Below the pieces are notes generated by a model. That model searched no databases and was not told the origin of the DNA. It saw nothing but the letters and a program-made list of their open reading frames with translations. Below are positions 1 to 13,600 of a stretch of 64,000 bases of DNA, in pieces. Every line of letters begins with the position of its first letter. Within the stretch, counting starts at the first letter, position 1. The stretch is from Hydractinia symbiolongicarpus. Lineage: Eukaryota > Cnidaria > Hydrozoa > Anthoathecata > Hydractiniidae. The DNA lies in assembly GCF_029227915.1 (NCBI RefSeq), contig NC_079881.1, forward strand, positions 11,507,501 through 11,571,500, given 5' to 3'. Position numbers and translations under genes: made by a program.

Positions 1-137
1 TAAGATTGTATTAGAATATACCTAGAAGTGTGATTACAAAACAATTTAGTTATGTGTCCTTCTTTTCTCTTTATTGTTAAAGATTTGTGTGAGAACACTT
101 CTATATTTTGACTTTCTCTGAAAACTCTTTTGTTTAG

Positions 138-3100
138 ATCATCGTGTAGATCCATCTTTATTTGACAGTCTTGGTCGATTGGAGCGTCAGAAGATTGCTG
201 ATCAGTTAAGTGAAAGACTGTTATCGAGGCCAGGTCCTATAGAGTTAATACAAGATCATATATTACCTGTTGAATCACCAATACAAAATGCAATCGAGCA
301 GGGACAAGTGGCGTTTGAAAGCACTGTTTCCCCAACATCATCAAACGCTGATTCGCCATTAGTTAACGGAATAGGTACTGGTGTTACTACGTTTCACTGT
401 GGGTCTCCATCCCCACCACCATCCACTGAGTCATTTGCTGAGTCATTTAAAAATCATTTGAACTATATTTCTAAGGATAATGGTAGTACTACAAGAAGTT
501 TTATTAAGAAAACACCTAGTGAGCCAAATATTGGTAATTTAACTATATCAATTTCTCAAAAAGAAAATGAGAAATTGGTTCGTGCAGTAAATAAAAAATC
601 ACGCCCAACCAAGCCGAGAGTTAAGAAATTAAAATTTCATGAATGTCGTCCACCTGATATGCCATCTGATTCACCATCAGTTGATGAAGTAGATGAACGT
701 TACCAAAGATTGCTAGAGCAACAAACTTTGTATTTGCGTTTGCAAGTTATGCAACAAAATGCTATGATGAATGCACTGCAAGGAAATACCAACTCGATGG
801 AAGAAGTTACAGAAGAAATTGAAAACGTCATAAACCAAGATGCAACTAAGTCTGCTGGAGAAGTGCAAAAATCTCTTGAAGGAAAAAAACTTGACGACCT
901 TCGTGTAAGAGATTTAAGAGCACAATTAAAACAGCGTGGTTTGTTAGTTTCAGGTTCAAAAGCAAGATTAATTGAACGTTTGATTGCTTATGAAGAAGGA
1001 AATAGTAATCCAGCTGATTTTAGTTATGGTGGTGTAAATTCTGTGGCTGAAACCATGCAAAACATAACATCTCCAAAAACGTCTTCCAGCATCTCACACT
1101 CCACACCAGCAACAACTGTCATGCAGGTCACAACATATACTACTGACGCTACAGGTAAAACATACCAGGTTATACAAGCTGTCCCACAATCGCTGCACAA
1201 TGTGATGCAGTATCAAGTTCTACCTGCAAACTATGTTTCAAATGCTGAAAGGTCTTTGTCTCCACTGCAAATGAAACATGTGAATATTCAACCAGTTGTT
1301 GCAGTAACTCAACCACATGTCATGACACTACAGGAATCTGTGTCAGGCCTAAAAACAATGGAAAGTCAAGCATCACCATCACAAATACAATTTCATCTGG
1401 CACCTCCACCACAACAACCATCACCAACTATTGTGTTACATCAAGGCCCTCCTGTTCAGAGAGCTGCCTTGCTTCAACACGAGAAGCATAAAGTACAAGT
1501 ACAACACATGCCTGGCTTAAACCAAAATTTCTTCATGGCCAACCAAAGTCAAACAGCATTCACGCAGCTGTCGCAATCATTACCAGCTACCCATTTTAAT
1601 GATAACTACTTTGTACAAAATCATTTAACAAATAAAAAAACTGAACATCAAAAAATCACTACTAAAGCCAGTTTGGATACGCAACTAAGAATACGCACAG
1701 TATCCGAACCAGCACAAAATTATAAACGGTCACAGAGCCATGGTGACTACAAGGGACTTATAAAGGGTTTAGACAAAAATGCAAACTATCCCCAACCATT
1801 GGTTTCTACATCTTCCTTAGAATCAATAAGTATCAGTGGAACGCAACCATCAACTGGAATGATTTCATTCGAGCAAAACCAGGGTTCAGGAATTAAGGTA
1901 TTTTTTTAATGATTTCATTTTGAGTTTTGCTTTTTATTCATAGTAGCTACTAAGCTATTATAGTGATAAATTATTCGAACCTAAGCATTTCTAAATTTTA
2001 TAATCACTCAAATCCTTTAATTCTAAAGAGAATCAAATTTTGTCAATGAACTAAGTGAAGAATATTTAAAAAAAGAAAGCATTGAACACCAGCTATACAT
2101 TTTTTTCTTCTAAATAAAAATTTTTAGTCTAATTTGTTGCCAAATTTAATTTATTTGTCATCATATTTATTTTGAATACACTAACCTGAATCATAACAAA
2201 TGCCCCATGGCACATCTCTTAGGTTTACTTCAGGATTGTTATTATCCAATTTATTTAGTAGTCAGTTAAAACGAATAATTTCATGGTGATTAAATAACTT
2301 TCCTAGAAGACAGCTAAAACCGATAATTTTAGTTTCTGTTAAATTTAATGACAGTACAAAGCCATTTTATAACATAATATATCCATACAACACAAAGTTT
2401 GGTTTGGTGGTATTGTAGAAAATCTAATCATGTTTGTGACCATTTTTTTATGCCTGAAATATAAGTAGCTAGTCACGAAAAAAATGTTTTAGGAAAATGG
2501 CCTAAATTTTTAATGTGCTACCAAATATTTAGTTTTTTTGTTCTTTTTGTTTTTACTAGACTGAAACCAAAAATGACTATGATGATATTATGGATATTAT
2601 TGGAGGTAAATATTACTTAATAAAGCCACACCGACTCTGTTAAGAAATGCCCTTTCATTCGCTAATCAATTCTACAGTAATTTCAATTTTTACGTTTCAG
2701 CTGACTAAGTTGATAGGGATCATTTTTTTTTTAATTTTGTTTTAGAATTATCAACACCTTCACCCATCTATATGGCTTCCCCAATACCTTCATCAGCAGG
2801 TTATGTAAAAACAGACGTTACACCACAGTATAATTCTTGTTTATACGATACCACAGAATTAAAAAAGCAAGTAACAAATAATTTCTTAAATATCGGACAA
2901 CAAAGAAATAAACAATTTTCATCTGTACCTGAAAATATCAATACTATAAGTAACAGTTCTAGCCAAGCATATTTATCATCTCCGTATGGTAGTCTGGGTA
3001 CTCATAACAACCTCAGTGGAAGTATGACGGATCTTCAATCACCACAATCTGGTAGTTATGGCAACTTAAATCTATCTTCCAGTACAGGGAATCTTTTATC

Positions 3101-3518
3101 AGATAACTTTCAGAACTCATTAAGTTCCCCATTTCAAACCACACAGACACATAATTACTTAAAAATGAGTGATAATCCTATGTCTCCCATGAGCACGGAA
3201 GATGAAGGTCTTGCAATGGAACTGGAAGGCTTTCCTGCATCGAACAACCAAAATAATGATTTAAATTGGTCCGATTTGAGTAGGCCGGATTCTCCAGCAA
3301 ACATGCAGTTCCAAGGAATGCCTCTAAAAGACAATAGCAGTGCTTACTCCAGTTTAGCAGGCTCTTCGGAAATATTAGACATTAATACAAATAATATGCT
3401 TCAACAGCACACTCTTTTTGGTCATAATGAAAGAACTCAGACATCTATTTATAGTAGCAGTCCCCGTCCACAGGATGGGTATGTTTCATTGTTTGACTTG
3501 CAGGGAGGGGATTATTAA
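138..3518 (+). CDS. MRTF: Myocardin-related transcription factor (MRTF/MKL-like), 3' part of gene
   Basis: Partial gene: upstream exons lie before base 1. Three exons join in phase: 138-1897, 2560-2605 and 2746-3518 (TAA stop), each with AG acceptor and GT donor. Order of domains: an RPEL actin-binding motif (LSRPGPIELIQDHILPVES, about 215-275); a basic stretch with KPRVKKLKFHE and RPPD (about 605-660), matching the MRTF B1 region; a Q-rich stretch (LLEQQTLYLRLQVMQQN); a SAP DNA-binding domain (KKLDDLRVRDLRAQLKQRG, about 885-1000); then long Q/S/P-rich low-complexity sequence and an acidic tail resembling a transactivation domain, including DYDDIMDIIGEL across the exon 2/3 join. Family knowledge: MRTFs are kept cytoplasmic by G-actin through RPEL motifs and coactivate SRF in the nucleus. 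Only one RPEL is visible; others would be in upstream exons. The order RPEL-B1-Q-SAP makes the call strong. No leucine zipper is obvious. Confidence 0.93.
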
Positions 3519-4693
3519 AACGAAATCAAATCACACTTCTGTTTGTAGTATTTCCATGCAACATACAGTTTTTAAAACGTGAGATATAGTACTAGTCTTT
3601 ATTAGCTGAAAAATGTAAAATATTGCTTTTACTTAGATTTTTATAACTTAGGTTTTATGTAGAAGTATTTCACCAGCCACCATTAACTTTTGTAATTGGA
3701 CATACTACATTTTCTATTCCTCTCAAGTTAATCTAAATGTTTCATTTGTTGTTATCCTCTTGTAAATCTCTTGTTCAGTTTTACTCGTTTTATGAGTTGA
3801 TAATCCCCACCATATTGGTTGTCACATCTAATGTTTATTCTTCCAGCTGATATCTTCTGGATGCAATATTGTTCTGTTATCTGTTGAAATTTTAAATTAA
3901 TGTCAAAGTTTGTGCTGGTATCACAAAGCTTTACTTCTAGTTTTTGTAAACAAGTTTGGAATGTTAAAATATGTCTTTTATCTGTTCTCAGGTATTGTCC
4001 ACTAGTCGTGTTACTTTTTACTTGTATAATTTTTAGGAGGAACAAGAGTGTGATTTTGAAAATGTGATTATAAAGTTGAAGTAACTTCTCATTTCTCTGT
4101 GAGATTTTGTATATTTTCATTTGCACTCTTCTGAGAATTGTTTATAAAAAATAAAAAATTAAAGACCAAATTCTTGTTATTGCTGTGTTTTACCCTTTTC
4201 TTGCATAAACGAAGCAGCCTGATGTTAATGTACTTAACACTTAAATATTCTTTTTTACAGGAACTTTAATGTAAAAGTTTGCAGGCCACCGGACCTTATC
4301 AAGTCCGATATAAGTAATGTTTTGAACTGGAATAACTTTGATTCATTCCTTGTCAAAGTATGAACTTTTAGTTATGTAGAGAAAAAAATTACTTTAAGGA
4401 TAAAAATAAAAAAATACAAGAAATCTTGTTAATTGTCAGTCTTAAACGAAAAAAAAAGGAAAATATTTGTCTTGAAAATGTTTTAGTTGCATTGAACTGA
4501 CTCTGAGGTAAGTATGCTCTATAGATGAGCTTTTGAAGAAAAATTAAGTTTCCTGTTTTTTTCATTGCAAGCATAGCATGACAAAGTTGCATTATTTTGA
4601 ACCATCTTTAGAATTACAAAATAAAAAAGCTACTTCCTGATTTACCTTAGTTTCATATGTTTTAGTATTTATAACTGTAGATCTAAAATTTCT
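3519..4693 (+). other. MRTF 3' UTR and MRTF-TSR3 intergenic region
   Basis: Non-coding AT-rich stretch between the MRTF stop codon and the TSR3 start codon. A polyadenylation hexamer AATAAA lies at 4150-4155, about 630 bases after the stop, and is a plausible MRTF 3' end. The remaining 0.5 kb must hold the TSR3 promoter and 5' UTR; no TATA box is evident. The open frame of 124 codons on the minus strand here has no recognisable domain and looks accidental. Confidence 0.5.
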
Positions 4694-7600
4694 ATGGGGA
4701 AAGGTGGTAAAGGAAAAGAGAGAAGGTATGCCAGTGGTAACAAGAAATCGAATCACAAAAATAAGTATGAAGAAGATTGCTTTGAAAATGGATCTATGCC
4801 AACAGAATCTGATTTACATGAAGGTATGAACATATGACGTTCCTGTGTTTCACATCTTGCTAAATGTAAAAAGAAAAAATGTAAAAAGCATACACTATTT
4901 ACTTTAGCAAGGAACTTTTGAGGTAAACTACTTTATATATCGAAAATACAATATCTGTTTTATCTATTTATACCAAGAAATATTACTAGAGGTCAAAAGT
5001 ACAGACCGAGCTTTTGAGTTCGATATGCTGACTGAGAGTTTATATTGTATTTATTAACTGATAGCTATTTTGTTTGGATTTCTAGAAACCAGGATTATCT
5101 ATATTATAATACTCGTATACGTCTGTGCGTCTGTCACGCAAAATGGCACCAAAAGTAGGAAGACGCACGCTACGCGGGTTAAAAAGAACGGGCAAACCCG
5201 TGGATTTCCCACGGGCCTTCGACTAGTTTTCTTAAGTTTCTTTTGTGACAAGGTTGTAAAAACCAGGCTTTGGAAAAAGAAAACGTTCGATTTGATTTTT
5301 ATTGTTTCAATTTTTCAAAACAAAAAATTCGAATAATTATGTACAGATTAAAAGTGTTTTGAACCAAAGTTTATTCTTCATTAGAAGAAGAGTCTATGTC
5401 ACAAATTTGACGCCGTTTTGCTTGTTGCTTTTAAATGTGCTGATAAATGTTGATATAAAAACTCAGTGGATTTAAAATTATCAACATTTGTTGTTTTTCT
5501 GGCGGAGTGATGCAAGGTTTCGGATTTATTCTAACTTGTTTCTTAAGTTTTTAGCTAGCTTTGTAGCTAACGATTCTGGTACAAAGGTTTGTGACTAAGG
5601 AAAGCTACAAGTTTTGTTTGAACAGTATTTTTTATATGCGATTGTTGTTTTGAACCAAGTTTTTTCTCATAGAAGACAAAAGTGGCATTCCGATAACATT
5701 GGCCATGTGGGTGGGTAGTGTTTTTGTTTTAAACTTATCTTTCACTATTTTTCATGTTATTGAGATATTTTTAATAATAATAGTTTCATTGTTTGTGATT
5801 TTTATTACAGACCGTTTTTAATATCTACCAAACATAATAAAAAGTTCTTAATAGTAATGACCAATACAAGTAATTTTTCAAGTAAAAAATTGCAAGTCAT
5901 CTGCAATTTTATGAAAAAAGCAAATTTAAAAATGAAAAAATAAATAAAATTTAAAGATTTCTGTCCCTTTTCAATAAAATATGTTAATAATGAAAACATC
6001 TGTTTGAGAATAGAATATTGCTGAAGTTTGGATTTCTGTTTGGGAGTCCTTCGTGTCGCTACACAATGGATGGCAATACACGCTCTCTTTGCTTTATACC
6101 ATTCTTTTTCTTCATCTTCCTATTAAATTTGGTGGAATGTTACATCATACTTAGAAAGAATGTCAAAGTGAAACTGGAGTTTTATTTGCTTAGTTTGTCA
6201 CTAGCTGATTTTCTATTTGGTATAAACTGGATCGTCACAATAATTGCTAATTATTACGGGGCTATCGAGTTAAATTACATATGTGGCAATATAACAACGT
6301 ATTTTTTAAACATGTCCATCTTTCTCGTCGTGGGAATTGCATTTGAAAGATATTCTGCTGTAACAAAACCATTCACACATAATTTTCGCCGATTTAAAAG
6401 TGTATATCTGACAATTGGTGCCACGTGGGGGCTTGGTTTGGTTCATGTTGCGATTTTAATGCTACTAAAAGCGTACAGTGGAATAAACAGCCGTGTTTTT
6501 GTTAATGCCAGCACCACAGCTGCGGCTACCATGATTTTAATCATATGCTATACTTTGATGTTTCTGTCCTATCGAAAGCATTGCAGAAAAATGAAGAAAA
6601 CACAAGTTAAGCTGTACTCACAACGAAATCTGAAAATGTTTAGAATGAGTTTGATGATGATTTTGGTTGTCATAGTAACATACTGGCCGCTTATAATATG
6701 TTCATTCTTTTATTCATTCTTTTATTCAGAAATATTTTCTCGTTTAAGTGCAACCGAAGAACTAGTGGTTTTAAATGTTGCAAATGCAATGGCTTTTTCA
6801 GCACCTCTAATAAACCCAATCATATATTTCTTTCATAAGGAATCTTTTTTGAAAACATTTAAATTCGTAAAGCTAAACGTGTGCTGTAGAGTCAAAAAAA
6901 TTTCCTGTTAGAAGCATCTGCAAGGATTAAATTCATGGAATTTTTTCAAAGATGAAATTTTGAAAAACATTATAAGTGGAAACAATACGTGTGGAAAAAT
7001 ATTATATTACATGAGAATTTTTTTCGGAAAAGAAATGCTACTGTTTTAAAACACCGGCGTAGAAAAACAACGCCCTTGATTTCACCATGGATAACTTTAA
7101 GGACTTAATGGAAAACGGAATAGGAGAGTTTGTTATATAATTTAAGATTTCTATGTAACTTTTGTTAGGTATTTTTTCTTTCATTTAACTATTTTTTTTA
7201 TGTGTACATGGAAAACTTCGGACGAGAAGATATGAGGTCACACATGACAGAGTGGAATAAAATACGCCGTGAATAAATGTCCTTATTGTGAAAGACAAAC
7301 GTATACTGAGGCTAATGAACCTTTATATGACGTCATAGCTGTCAAAAGAGACTTTAAGTTAAAAAAAAATATTCAAATTTTTTATCAGTCTTTTGTTAAT
7401 TACGCTTTATATTTTTTCATTCCTGATAAACTTTTATTTTAAGAAATATGTCACCTTTAGTTACGTTAATTGCTGTGATCTGATTAGTTGATTTCGCGAT
7501 CTTCTAATTTTCTTCACAACTATTAAATAGCAAAAGATGATTACGATCATTTCTCGTTAATGACAGATGTAGCTGTCGAAACGTAGCCTAAACTAAACTC

Positions 7601-10600
7601 GCTCGTTTATGACATAATATCTATATTATTCAATTACAATGACTGAACAGTCAAGTGGTAATATTTTGACTAATAATTAGTAATACTGTCTACAACCCTG
7701 GACATTTTGTTGAAATGCTGTGTTTTGGCTATTTCTTGAAATGACCAACAGTATCTCTCGGCATCTGTAGATAATACGCTGCAAAAGTTTACTGCAACAG
7801 TGGTGTAGGCCAAGTAAACAACATCGAAAATATGCTAGCTACACTTTCCACAATGACCTCATTATGGAGCAATCCGATCCAGGTGTAAAAAACTGTGAAT
7901 TGCGGGAGGGGTGACGTCAGCAAAAGAGTACTGTTTAAGACTTATATAAAATCGGCTTTTTTAACTTCTTGTCGTTACGAAATTCGTATTTTCGTGCGAT
8001 TTTTCACTTATTTACGAGGTTTTTGCTTCTTGGCAAAGTTTTGCGCCGTGGCTACCAATTGCAGCTTTTCTAACAGATTTTTAAAACGGACAAGCAACAC
8101 GTGGCAAGTTTAAGATGTGTTCACGAATACTGAAATAGCGGAAACCGTTTGCTTCAAGGAAGACTTTCGACCAGGATTGTAGCCACCCCTATTCACGTAA
8201 ATAATATTTGTTCATCAATACAGAGTTAAACCGAACCAAATTGAATTTAGTCAAGTAATCATATTTCAACAATGGGTACCTATATGGGGGGATCAACTCA
8301 TTCTGGTGAATGGCCAGTTTAAAACTTTTTACAAAACCGCGCAAATTATTGGTTGCCACATTTAAGATGCTTGAATTTCTCTATAACAGGACAGGTGTGA
8401 TGCCTTACATAAAGTACTATTTGCAGGATTTAGGACACTGTGATCCAAAGAAATGCTCTGGTCGCAAGTTGCAACGTCATGGTGTGGTAAAGCCTTTACG
8501 TCTGAATCATCGTTTCAATGGAGTCGTCCTGAGTCCCGTTGGTAAAAAATATGTTTCGAAAGCAGACCGTGATATAATTATCGAGCAAGGAAGTGCAGTG
8601 ATTGATTGCTCATGGGCGAAACTTGACTCAACGCCATTCAGTAAGATGAAATGTGGAAACCCAAGGTTGTTGCCACATCTATTGGCAGCAAATCCAGTGA
8701 ATTATGGGAAACCTTTTAAACTTTCTTGTGTAGAGGCGTTCGCAGCTACGCTGTTTATAGTAGGTAGGTAGTTGAAATATCATCGTATACTTTTTTTGTA
8801 AGTTTTTTTTTATTTAAGGCTCGTTTTCGGAAAGTGAATGGATTTTTTAAGAATAATGCCAAGCCTCGAACATCAGGAATCGATTTTTTAGCGACATTCG
8901 AATAACATTATTTATTGTTACAAAATGTCACGCAAAGAAATTGACAGCATAGAATTAATGTGTTACTTATCGCGGAGATTTGTCATCAAAAAAAAACGTT
9001 GCGGGGTATATTTTAATCTTAAATTTTTGGAATGGTGTTTACTTTCAAGAGGGTGTGTGAATTAAGAAAAAAAGCATAAGTATGGTTAACGTAATTTAAT
9101 AATAAAAAAAACAAAAACAGATGATAGATGATAGGTGATGTTGTATACAAGTTATTGATTGTAACATTTAAGTTTTGTGCCACAGAAAATTGCAATTTTA
9201 TATCTCCTGTATTACTTCCTTTACCGTTATGAAGCTTTGTGAGTGTTTATATTTTGAATAAGTGAGTTCTTTTTCAGTTTTATCCTGCCTCAGTGGATTT
9301 TTCCACGGGCTTTATCGACAAGTCTTTACAAAATAAAATACCACATTGTTTCACAGTTCACCGCTTGAATCTTGATATTTCATCTTTAGGTTTTAAAGAA
9401 TATGGAGAGCTACTGTTGGAAAGATTTAAATGGGGACCAAATTTCTATCTGCTGAATCAGTAATCATATTAAAGTTTCCGTATTACTATCTTATAAACTT
9501 AATTGTATGAAAAGAATAAAAGTTTACACTCACACTTTCATAAAAAAGAGAGCGTGAGAAGTTGTCTAGGAATGTTTTTGAAAAATCTTGATCGGCTTTT
9601 AAGATTTTGGGCTTACAAAATTCCACTAATTATGCATGACATCATTAGGTTGCCCCGAGTATGGTGTTGTATTTAACAGTTTTACTAAGGCATATCTGTT
9701 TATAAATGTTTTTAGCCATTTAATTTGGTGTTTTAAACATCTTACACAAATTTTTATGTTTAGTAATTAAAGTTATGATAACAGTGGTTAGTTATTTTAG
9801 AGCTACTTGAGGATGTCATAATTTCGCATAATTAGCCAATCTTTTTAGCCCTTTGCTTTTTTGCTCTTCTTTGAAGTTAAAATCTGCTTGCAAAAGCTCC
9901 TTAGCGTTAATAGATTCACCGATATTGTGACAAGATTTGATTGATTAGGTGTAGTCTTTCACACTACGTTAAAAAACTTTATGATAGTAAGGTCTCTGGT
10001 GTTAATCAGAAGTCTTACTATCGTTTTTGTATGTGATTGTGATGATCTTTTCTCTTAGTAGTGGAAATGATAAATATAAAGCTTGTTTTTCTCTTTCGAG
10101 ATATCCATTGATTCTAGCGTTAATTGAATTTTTTTCGCTCAGAACTTTAAATAATGCCATGTTACTTGTGGTATAACAGGCCAACTTTTTAGGTCCTAGT
10201 GAAGAAATTTTATAACGTTGACAAAATTAGAGCTGATGAAAGATTAAGGCCTCTAAAGTTATGACAAATAAGTTAGACCAGTTTAAACGTTTTACAAAAT
10301 TTATAAAGACCTTTAAAAAAAATTGACCAATCATTTTTTTGCGAATAAAGAAAAATCATGTTCCAGAAATGATTTCTTGGAAAAAAATTAGAGATATAAG
10401 AGCTCTCATTGTTATTGTTCTTAAAGGGAGCTGCTTGAGTTGTACAGCTCGTGTGATACAGAGAAAGAAGTGCGTACAGTTGAAAAACAATGGTTGGATA
10501 AATGTGAGGCTGAATACCAGGTTGTACAATCCACAGGTTTGATTTTATTTTGATACGAATTTAAAAAAACGGTTATGGGAAATGGGGATGAATGATGGTG

Positions 10601-13600
10601 GGTGGATGGGGTACGATAGAATTAATACAGTTGACTCTTAGCTTATTATATATTCCGAAACTCAAATTTCTTGGTAGGTTTAACATATTTGTCAATCCCA
10701 TTAAACCTACCGACTCTATTCAGGACAAAACCCATTTACCTATATACTTCAAAACTGGAAGATATACGTGGATAGAACAAATTTTTCATAGGACGAACTT
10801 TGTTTCACTTTTTCCGCAAAAGTTTGAGTTATCGAGAAGCAGTCCTCTGAATGCATGACTGCATTCGTCTTTTGCTGTCGTTAATGCCATAGACGACGCC
10901 AAAATTTTTTACGAACACACATCATGAGTATGACTGTGGATGTGTATGGTGGTAAAAGGGGAAGTTAAGGATTATAAAAAAAAATAATATAAAATATTTA
11001 GTTTTTGCCATCGTAAAAATCTTGGTGGCAAAGCTTTTCTGTCGTGATTTTTGTTTTGCTTTTAAAGCTGACCTTACGGCTGCAGAATGTTGCTGTACTA
11101 ATTCATACATTTAAAGGTAAAGTTATGTTTAAAGCATTGTGCTACCATTGTAATTGATTGATGCATTCGTTTACCTCAACCCTTTGTATTCCACCATTTA
11201 TTTATTGTCTGCAAAAATTTAGAATGCGTTTTGCTTGCTTAACGTCGACAAACTGGTATTTCACGTCAGTGTTCATTTGTTTTTGCAATTACACGCTCCC
11301 ATACGGGACAACACTTTTGTAAGTTCCCGACGTAGCTGGAGAGAATTATCATATCGGCAGTCGTCGAGGGCCGACGGGAATTTGAACGGCTGAACTCTCA
11401 GCACTCATATATTTGCCTTTAAATAGGAAAATGCTCTGAAAACCTAAGGACTCGCTTTCCTTTCAAATGATCCTAAAAAAAGTTTATTTCACAAAAATCA
11501 CGAAATTTAATTTTTGTACAAAACTATCAAGAAATTAGAACTTTGACATTAGATCCGAAAACTACATTAAAAAAGTAAGGTTGTCAGATATATTAGTATA
11601 AGTAAATGTTTACATTAGCTTCCAATGTGCTACAAAGATGATGGATTGCCAGTCGATCTATCATTTTTGCAGCATTTGAAAAGGTAATGTACAGGTTTAT
11701 TTAAACCAATATATCTGAAATATGCACTGTTGTTCCCATAGTTGTACGATGTGTCTCTCAATCTATTAACGTGTATTCTTAGATATGACCAACATTGATA
11801 TGACTTTAGAAGAGGGATTCAATCCTAACAGAGCTTCAAATCTGCTTTTAAGTAAAAGGTAAAATGATGTAACCCTTCAACGCGAAATGTATACCTTATT
11901 ATACGAAAATAACTAATCAACTAATTAACGCGAATTTGAAAATTTCGCCTTAATTGAAACCATGGTTATTTCATACCTACATAGATTTCTCCTCCGTTAA
12001 TTAATGATTCGCGTTAGAAAAAAAACATCTGTATATTTCATGGAAGCTCTCCAAAGCGACCCTGATCGAGATGTCATTACCATTCAAGTTGACCTCGGTT
12101 GTCAACTTTGAAGCCGCGCTATGCAAAAGTCATGAAGGAGATCTATGAACATTTCAAATCAGAAAAAGGAAATAGCATCATCCAGGCGTTGGACGGGATA
12201 GAAGGCAGCGGCTATCACAGACACTCCAAACGAGACCCTCTAACAAAACCACAATTTCATTAGTTTAAACCCCTTTACTGTATATGTTATATCAGAAAAA
12301 TAAAGATTCTGTATGGATAACCAATTGCTGTTTCTTTAAATTCATCTAATTTTGAGAAAAGGAATTTTTTAATGGCTGAAAATTCTCGTTATATAATGCT
12401 GTTTAAATATTTGCTTTTTTAAATTCGCGTTAATGGTAGTTAACACTTAAAATCCGAAATTTATAAATTTGTGTTAAATTCATGTATCATAATTAATCCT
12501 GTTTTTTAAGTTGACTACTTCTTTTCGTGTAATAAGGTATATTTGATAAAGTATTATCGTTTATACGAGCCTAAATACGCTGTACTTCTCTCTAACTCGA
12601 ATACCGTGTCTTACTCAAATCAAATATTTGTAACTTAAGGTGGCAATTTTTTACATAAATAATTACGAAAGGTTATTTTCAGACTATATATCCATATTTT
12701 TTCTGTTCTACAACACACTTTTCATGGCTAAAATACTATTATCTTTCACCAAAGATATTCAGCCTCAACAATTCCTCTTTAAAATGAAATTCATGAATAA
12801 TTAATTACTTCTGCCGAATATAATTTAAGTCTACGTGCTTGCGAAATTTGTACAGAAAGAAATGACGTAATTATTGAAGAGAAACGTTAATAACAAAGAT
12901 GGTGCATTATGTAGAAATTTGAGACGATGTGCATTATGCTACACTGCACAAGCTTTAACTTTCGATAGCATTTTCGTTTTACTTTAAAATTTCCAGACAG
13001 GCTTGGTGAACCATACAGCCATGATACGGTGTGCGGAAATCTTTTTATTCGGAATATTTTTCTTTTAAAAGCATTCGATGTAACAGGGGATGCTAACAAA
13101 GAATCTTTTGAAAAAAACAAAAGGCTATTGTTAAAAAAATAAGAATGAACAAAAAAAATCCGCACACCGTTTTAACAGGGTTAACCCAAGGTTCATTTAA
13201 AAACAGAAGCTGCCGAAAAATAACAAGATTTTAAAAAGTTGGAGCTCGTAAAAGCCGACTTTTTTCTTGTTTATGATACATTTTTAAATAGAAATTTCTG
13301 CTAACTCAGCAATTTTAGTGTTAAGTTAAGTTTTATTATGTATTAAGGCCTATATTTTTAGGAAATAGTGAAAAAAATGGTATAAATAAAACACTGAGTA
13401 AATAATTCAGCTATTTGGACAGCTAAAAAGGGTTACTGCCACCTTCATTTGATATTTGTAACTCCTTAAATCAACTGTTAAATTGCGTTACCTTTCTTTA
13501 GCTTACTTCACATTTCGTCTGTTTAGAAGTTTAAGAAGAAATTTTGAGGATGGCGAAGATGATGAAAGTGACAATGAGGAGGAGGAGGAGGATGACAGCG

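Noticed and set aside
3752-4126. Minus-strand 124-codon frame
   Set aside because: Lies in the MRTF 3' UTR, with no domain and low-complexity composition.
4260-4370. Possible structured RNA or exon after TTTTTTACAG
   Set aside because: The frame is not open, and the GGCCACCGGACC/TCAAGTCCG pairing is too weak to support an RNA gene.
8310-8426. Start of TSR3 at the ATG at 8310
   Set aside because: The 39 codons before 8427 do not resemble the family, whereas exons at 4694 and 5673 supply the family's N-terminus and the LAMW segment in phase.
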